A DNA stretch of 6,704 nt, from contig CAMYKE010000155.1 in NCBI GenBank assembly GCA_947258895.1, forward strand, positions 1-6,704. The letters are read 5' to 3'. Below are positions 6,601 to 6,704 of the stretch, piece after piece. A program made the translations under genes and the position numbers. The notes beneath the pieces are model-generated. The model was given only the letters and a program-made list of their open reading frames with translations, was not told the origin of the DNA and ran no database searches. This DNA is from an uncultured Pseudomonadales bacterium. GTDB lineage: Bacteria; Pseudomonadota; Gammaproteobacteria; Pseudomonadales; IMCC2047. Position 1 is the stretch's first letter, and each line of letters starts with the position of its first letter.

Positions 6601-6631
6601 AAACCCTCGCTGAACCGGGTCAGCGGGGTTT
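6601..6631. other. Bulged 12-bp inverted repeat (hairpin) in the region after the receptor
   Basis: The left arm AAACCC-T-CGCTGA (6601-6613) pairs with TCAGCGGGGTTT (6620-6631), giving 12 base pairs with one bulged T and a 6-nt loop. No T run follows on either strand, so it is not a standard terminator. The surrounding stretch (6500-6704) holds no gene I can support; the only plus-strand frame there starts inside the terminator stem and ends at 6659. Confidence 0.5.
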
Positions 6632-6704
6632 GAGTATCGTCAATACATCACCCTTTTGATTGGAGTAAACTGGTGCTTATGTAGCGCAGGCTGGCGCTGC
6701 CCGG

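Noticed and set aside
6471..6659. Plus-strand open frame of 62 codons after the receptor
   Set aside because: Its start codon lies just before the terminator and its first codons are the terminator stem and T run; there is no Shine-Dalgarno and no recognisable product.
1..6704. tRNA, rRNA, CRISPR arrays, insertion sequences or phage genes
   Set aside because: No cloverleaf-like segments, spaced long repeats, transposase-like proteins or terminal inverted repeats were seen on either strand.

Overview
The window looks like chromosomal DNA from a Gram-negative, moderately GC-rich proteobacterium, most likely a gammaproteobacterium. The evidence is a TonB-dependent outer-membrane receptor with a classic signal peptide and TonB box, a sensor-kinase N-terminus of the CbrA/CrbS type, and a GntP-family inner-membrane permease. 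Lineage is inferred from protein style only; no rRNA or other marker is present.

Layout: two divergent units share an intergenic region (3907-4122). Leftward (minus strand), in transcription order, are a GntP-family permease (2599-3906), a 3-hydroxybutyrate-oligomer hydrolase (543-2584) split by a frameshift near 1650, and the N-terminal 168 codons of a sensor kinase with a solute:sodium-symporter-like membrane domain (1-506, running off the left edge). The gaps are only 14 and 36 nt, so these probably form one operon. Rightward is a complete 771-residue TonB-dependent receptor (4123-6438), closed by a strong intrinsic terminator (6474-6499). The last ~200 bases hold a bulged hairpin and no gene I can support.

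Functional reading: the hydrolase cuts oligomers of D-3-hydroxybutyrate (breakdown products of the storage polyester PHB). The adjacent GntP permease is a natural candidate for 3-hydroxybutyrate uptake across the inner membrane. The receptor could bring oligomers or a related ligand across the outer membrane, and the transporter-like kinase could sense the ligand or its metabolic state. Together this resembles a compact 'PHB-oligomer utilisation locus', organised like a polysaccharide utilisation locus. The hydrolase and permease family assignments are well supported. The receptor's substrate and the kinase's signal are inference from context.

The main anomaly is the hydrolase. Two open frames together make up a normal-length family member, but they are out of register by one base, and the expected Gly-rich nucleophile motif just upstream of the break is not recognisable. 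It is therefore either a decaying pseudogene or an assembly/sequencing error. The divergent intergenic region holds a dense cluster of inverted and direct repeats that looks like a regulatory hub.
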